A stretch of DNA of 64,000 nt from Teratosphaeria epicoccoides (lineage: Eukaryota; Ascomycota; Dothideomycetes; Mycosphaerellales; Teratosphaeriaceae): NCBI GenBank assembly GCA_021401465.1, contig JADDMT010000023.1, forward strand, positions 186,001 through 250,000, in the 5' to 3' direction. Both the position numbers and the translations under genes were made by a program. Positions 60,740 through 64,000 of the stretch are shown one piece after another; the stretch's first letter is position 1, and every line of letters begins with the position of its first letter. A model generated the notes under the pieces. That model made no database searches. It had not been told where the DNA came from and saw only the letters and a program-made list of their open reading frames with translations.

Positions 60740-63700
60740 ATGTCGGACGCCGACTTCGAGAAGGTCCGCAAGGCGCAGGCTGAGCGCAATGCGGCGGGGA
60801 AGAAGGGAGGCAAAGGCGACACACAGCGCAGCAACAACACCAAGCAGTCGCTTACCGAGGCCTTTGATAAAGAGCTGTACAGCAACGAATCTGGAGACAA
60901 ATTTGCTGGCTACAACACCTCAATCGCAGTTGACGAGGATGACGCGATGGCCGACGGCGACGAGGATGGGGACGATGGGAGGTTGGTAGGGCAGTATACT
61001 GCCACAGCGGCACAGATGAACGAGTGGGCGCAGGGCGGGACTGCTGAGGAGGATATACTGCAGTCGCGAGAGAAGCAAGCGCAAATCGCGAGCAGAGAGA
61101 CAGATTACCAGAAGCGGAGATTCCGACGAAACCTGGACGGCGAGGAGAATGGGCAGACGTACCGCGAAACTATGCAGCAACGAGAGCTTGAGCGAGAAGA
61201 GGAGCGGGTCAGGAAGCTGATTGAGGATCAAACTAAAGAGAAGATCGCTAGTGGCGACGACGATGAAATGAATGGCGTGGTAGAACATCAAGCCACGCTG
61301 AAGGACGGAAGTGCAGATGAGGTAAAAGAAGTCAATGGAGACGCAGAGGCACCAAAACCGAGGACACGTAAGCGCAGGTGGGATGTATCGACTGAGAATG
61401 CAGTCGCAGATGGTGAAGCTACCACGAATGGGGCAGCTGCGAACGGAGACTTGTCAGGTAAGAAATCGTCCCGGTGGGATGTAACATCTGCTGTAGGTGG
61501 CGAAGCTGTTCCGCGGAAGAGGTCGAAGTGGGACCAAGCGCCGACAACGGATGGTGCCACTCCTGCTGTAGGCTCAACAACACCAGCGCAGCCCACTGTC
61601 GGTTTTGGTACCGACGTTTCTTCTGGCCGTAATGCACCACTTTCCGACGAAGAGCTCGATGCAATGCTTCCGTCAGAGGGCTACAAGATCCTGGATCCGC
61701 CACCAGGCTACGAGCCTCTTCGAGCGCCAGCTCGTAGAGTCGCCACGTCAGCAACGCCAATACCAGATGGCAGCTTCATGAACCAGCAGTCAGTGGATGC
61801 GCGCGCCATGGGCAAGCAGCTGCCTTCGGACATCCCCGGCGTGGGTGACTTGCAATTCTTCAAGGCCGAAGACATGACGTACTTCGGCAAGTTAGTAGAC
61901 GGCGCCGATGAAAACGAGCTCAGTGTAGAGGAGCTTAAGCAACGCAAGATCATGCGTCTGCTTCTCAAAGTCAAGAATGGTACACCGCCCATGAGAAAGA
62001 CTGCCCTTCGTCAACTCACGGACAATGCCCGACACTTTGGCGCTGGGCCATTATTCGACCAGATCCTGCCGTTGCTCATGGAGAAGTCGCTCGAGGACCA
62101 GGAACGCCACTTGCTGGTGAAGGTCATTGACCGAATTCTATACAAGCTGGACGACCTCGTGAGGCCATATGTGCACAAAATCCTTGTCGTCATTGAGCCC
62201 CTGCTCATTGACCAGGACTACTACGCTCGTGTAGAGGGCCGCGAGATCATCTCAAATCTGTCAAAAGCTGCTGGTTTAGCCCACATGATCAGCACAATGA
62301 GACCAGATATCGACCACGTTGATGAATATGTGCGCAACACTACTGCGCGTGCCTTCGCTGTGGTTGCCAGTGCGTTGGGCATCCCAACCCTTCTACCTTT
62401 CCTCAAGGCTGTATGCAAGAGCAAGAAGTCGTGGCAGGCACGTCACACCGGCGTCAAAATCATTCAGCAGATCCCAATCCTAATGGGCTGTGCAGTCCTA
62501 CCACACTTGAAAGGACTTGTCGACTGTATTGGCGAGAATCTGAACGACGAACAGGCCAAGGTGCGGACAGTCACGTCACTCGCTCTCGCTGCGCTGGCTG
62601 AAGCTTCGCACCCATTTGGTATTGAGTCATTTGACGACATACTCAACCCTCTCTGGACTGGCGCTCGCAAGCAGCGCGGCAAGGGTCTTGCGGGTTTCTT
62701 GAAGGCTGTCGGTTTCATCATCCCATTGATGGACGAAGAATACTCGAACTACTACACCTCACAGATCATGGAGATCATCATTCGCGAGTTCCAATCGCCA
62801 GACGAAGAAATGAAAAAGGTTGTGCTCAAGGTTGTTTCGCAGTGTGCCGGTGTCAGTGGCGTGACTGCACAGTACTTGCGTGACAATGTTCTCAATGAGT
62901 TCTTCAAGAGCTTTTGGGTGAGGAGAATGGCGATCGACAGGAGAAATTACAAGCAAGTGGTCGAGACGACTTGTGACCTTGGGAACAAGGTCGGCGTGGG
63001 TGAGATCGTGGAGCGCATCGTTGGCAATCTGAAGGACGAATCTGAAGCATACCGTAAGATGACAGTCGAGACTATCGAAAAGGTCATCTCGGCCATGGGC
63101 GCCGCAGACATCAACGAACGTCTTGAGGAGCGCCTGGTCGATGGTATCTTGCATGCTTTCCAGGAGCAGAGCGTTGAGGACGTTGTGTTGCTGAACGGTT
63201 TTGGTACAGTGGTCAACGCGCTTGGTACGCGATGCAAGCCATATCTGCCGCAAATCGTGTCCACAATTCTCTGGCGACTCAATAATAAGAGCGCGACCGT
63301 ACGTCAGCAGGCGGCTGATCTCGTCACGCGGATTGCTATCGTCATGAAGCAGTGCGGTGAGGATGGTCTCATGGGCAAGCTGGGAACGGTCCTCTATGAG
63401 TACCTTGGAGAAGAGTATCCCGAAGTTCTGGGCTCTATTTTGGGAGCCATGAGATCGATTGTCACGGTAGTCGGTATCAACAGCATGCAGCCTCCGATCA
63501 AGGATCTGCTGCCACGGCTGACGCCAATCCTGAGAAACAGGCACGAAAAGGTGCAGGAAAATACTATCGACCTCGTTGGGCGTATTGCAGACCGCGGACC
63601 AGAATCTGTTAATGCCAGAGAATGGATGCGTATCTGCTTCGAGCTCCTCGACATGCTGAAGGCGCACAAGAAAGGCATTCGGCGCGCAGCGAACAATACC

Positions 63701-64000
63701 TTCGGCTTCATCGCCAAAGCTATTGGTCCCCAAGATGTGCTTGCAACACTCCTCAACAACTTGCGTGTGCAGGAGCGGCAGTCCCGTGTCTGCACTGCCG
63801 TCGCTATCGGCATTGTAGCGGAGACTTGCGCACCTTTCACAGTCCTGCCGGCTCTGATGAACGAGTACCGCGTCCCCGAACTCAATGTTCAGAATGGTGT
63901 CCTGAAGTCACTCTCCTTTCTCTTCGAATATATCGGCGAGATGGCAAAGGATTACGTGTACGCCGTTACGCCCCTCATCGAGGACGCACTCATCGATCGC
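60740..64000 (+). CDS. HSH155: Splicing factor SF3B1/HSH155, cut by the window edge
   Basis: HEAT-repeat scaffold of the U2 snRNP SF3b complex that clamps the branch-site helix. ATG at 60740 (MSDADFEKVRKAQAERNAA); 1087 codons are open to the right edge and about 130 residues should follow. The N-terminus is disordered with three R/K-W-D motifs near residues 213, 245 and 263, the U2AF-ligand motifs that bind UHM proteins. The HEAT region begins near residue 385 and keeps near-universal blocks such as RNTTARAFAVVASALGIP, FLKAVCKSKKSWQARHTG and YRVPELNVQNGVLKSLSFLF. Lys607 (in EQAKVRT) corresponds to human Lys700, a leukaemia hotspot. No intron is seen over 3.26 kb. Confidence 0.97.
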   Translation, partial: MSDADFEKVRKAQAERNAAGKKGGKGDTQRSNNTKQSLTEAFDKELYSNESGDKFAGYNTSIAVDEDDAMADGDEDGDDGRLVGQYTATAAQMNEWAQGGTAEEDILQSREKQAQIASRETDYQKRRFRRNLDGEENGQTYRETMQQRELEREEERVRKLIEDQTKEKIASGDDDEMNGVVEHQATLKDGSADEVKEVNGDAEAPKPRTRKRRWDVSTENAVADGEATTNGAAANGDLSGKKSSRWDVTSAVGGEAVPRKRSKWDQAPTTDGATPAVGSTTPAQPTVGFGTDVSSGRNAPLSDEELDAMLPSEGYKILDPPPGYEPLRAPARRVATSATPIPDGSFMNQQSVDARAMGKQLPSDIPGVGDLQFFKAEDMTYFGKLVDGADENELSVEELKQRKIMRLLLKVKNGTPPMRKTALRQLTDNARHFGAGPLFDQILPLLMEKSLEDQERHLLVKVIDRILYKLDDLVRPYVHKILVVIEPLLIDQDYYARVEGREIISNLSKAAGLAHMISTMRPDIDHVDEYVRNTTARAFAVVASALGIPTLLPFLKAVCKSKKSWQARHTGVKIIQQIPILMGCAVLPHLKGLVDCIGENLNDEQAKVRTVTSLALAALAEASHPFGIESFDDILNPLWTGARKQRGKGLAGFLKAVGFIIPLMDEEYSNYYTSQIMEIIIREFQSPDEEMKKVVLKVVSQCAGVSGVTAQYLRDNVLNEFFKSFWVRRMAIDRRNYKQVVETTCDLGNKVGVGEIVERIVGNLKDESEAYRKMTVETIEKVISAMGAADINERLEERLVDGILHAFQEQSVEDVVLLNGFGTVVNALGTRCKPYLPQIVSTILWRLNNKSATVRQQAADLVTRIAIVMKQCGEDGLMGKLGTVLYEYLGEEYPEVLGSILGAMRSIVTVVGINSMQPPIKDLLPRLTPILRNRHEKVQENTIDLVGRIADRGPESVNAREWMRICFELLDMLKAHKKGIRRAANNTFGFIAKAIGPQDVLATLLNNLRVQERQSRVCTAVAIGIVAETCAPFTVLPALMNEYRVPELNVQNGVLKSLSFLFEYIGEMAKDYVYAVTPLIEDALIDR

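Noticed and set aside
1..64000. tRNA, rRNA or CRISPR features
   Set aside because: No box A/box B pairs with a foldable cloverleaf, no rRNA-like conserved blocks and no spaced direct repeats were seen. A tRNA scan would be needed to exclude tRNAs fully.

Overview
The window is nuclear DNA from a filamentous ascomycete (Pezizomycotina), most probably a Dothideomycete. The evidence is: introns of about 45-90 bp with CTAAC/CTGAC-type branch points; gene order that is a mosaic of unrelated housekeeping genes on both strands; fungus-specific families (INP2/vezatin-like, Sel1/DSF2-like, F-box-like, DUF6536-like); and a repeat-induced point mutation (RIP)-degraded transposon at the left end. The class is an inference; no marker in the window fixes genus or species.

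Layout. 1-3.7 kb: TA-rich, stop-filled RIP relict with a recognisable integrase-core reading on the minus strand. 4.1-7.2 kb: 3-hydroxyanthranilate dioxygenase (NAD synthesis), a candidate small secreted cysteine-rich protein and an orphan gene. 7.4-12.5 kb: a membrane-anchored helical protein and NOP14 (40S biogenesis) divergent across a 20-bp minisatellite, then an F-box-like gene. 12.9-17 kb: pyridoxal kinase, PCNA and EMC6 in tandem on the minus strand. 17.5-21.8 kb: an INP2-like peroxisome/myosin tether, an N-terminally incomplete zinc alcohol dehydrogenase and a broken quinoprotein. 22.6-26.9 kb: MAPEG protein, fumarate reductase fused to cytochrome b5, and a second small secreted protein. 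28.5-34.8 kb: CFT1 and an LMBR1-type cobalamin-transporter-like gene, divergent. 37-43.9 kb: RPS13, PEX13, an F-box-like gene and SDC1 (COMPASS). 45.4-52.1 kb: a methyltransferase, a decayed DUF6536-type membrane gene, a PTC7-like phosphatase and a LEA/hydrophilin-like protein. 52.9-64 kb: a Sel1-repeat protein, a cytochrome P450, a small ORF ending one base before SNX4 (ATG24), SNX4, and SF3B1/HSH155 running off the right edge.

Many exon models were rebuilt by hand from splice signals and frame closure; exon coordinates are in each entry. Most genes are independent housekeeping functions rather than a cluster. The most unusual points are the small ORF abutting SNX4, a start codon split by an intron in PCNA with MBF/SBF-type boxes upstream, an 11-nt microexon in pyridoxal kinase, a GC-AG intron in PEX13, two secreted-protein candidates, and three decaying or incomplete genes (quinoprotein, DUF6536, ADH).
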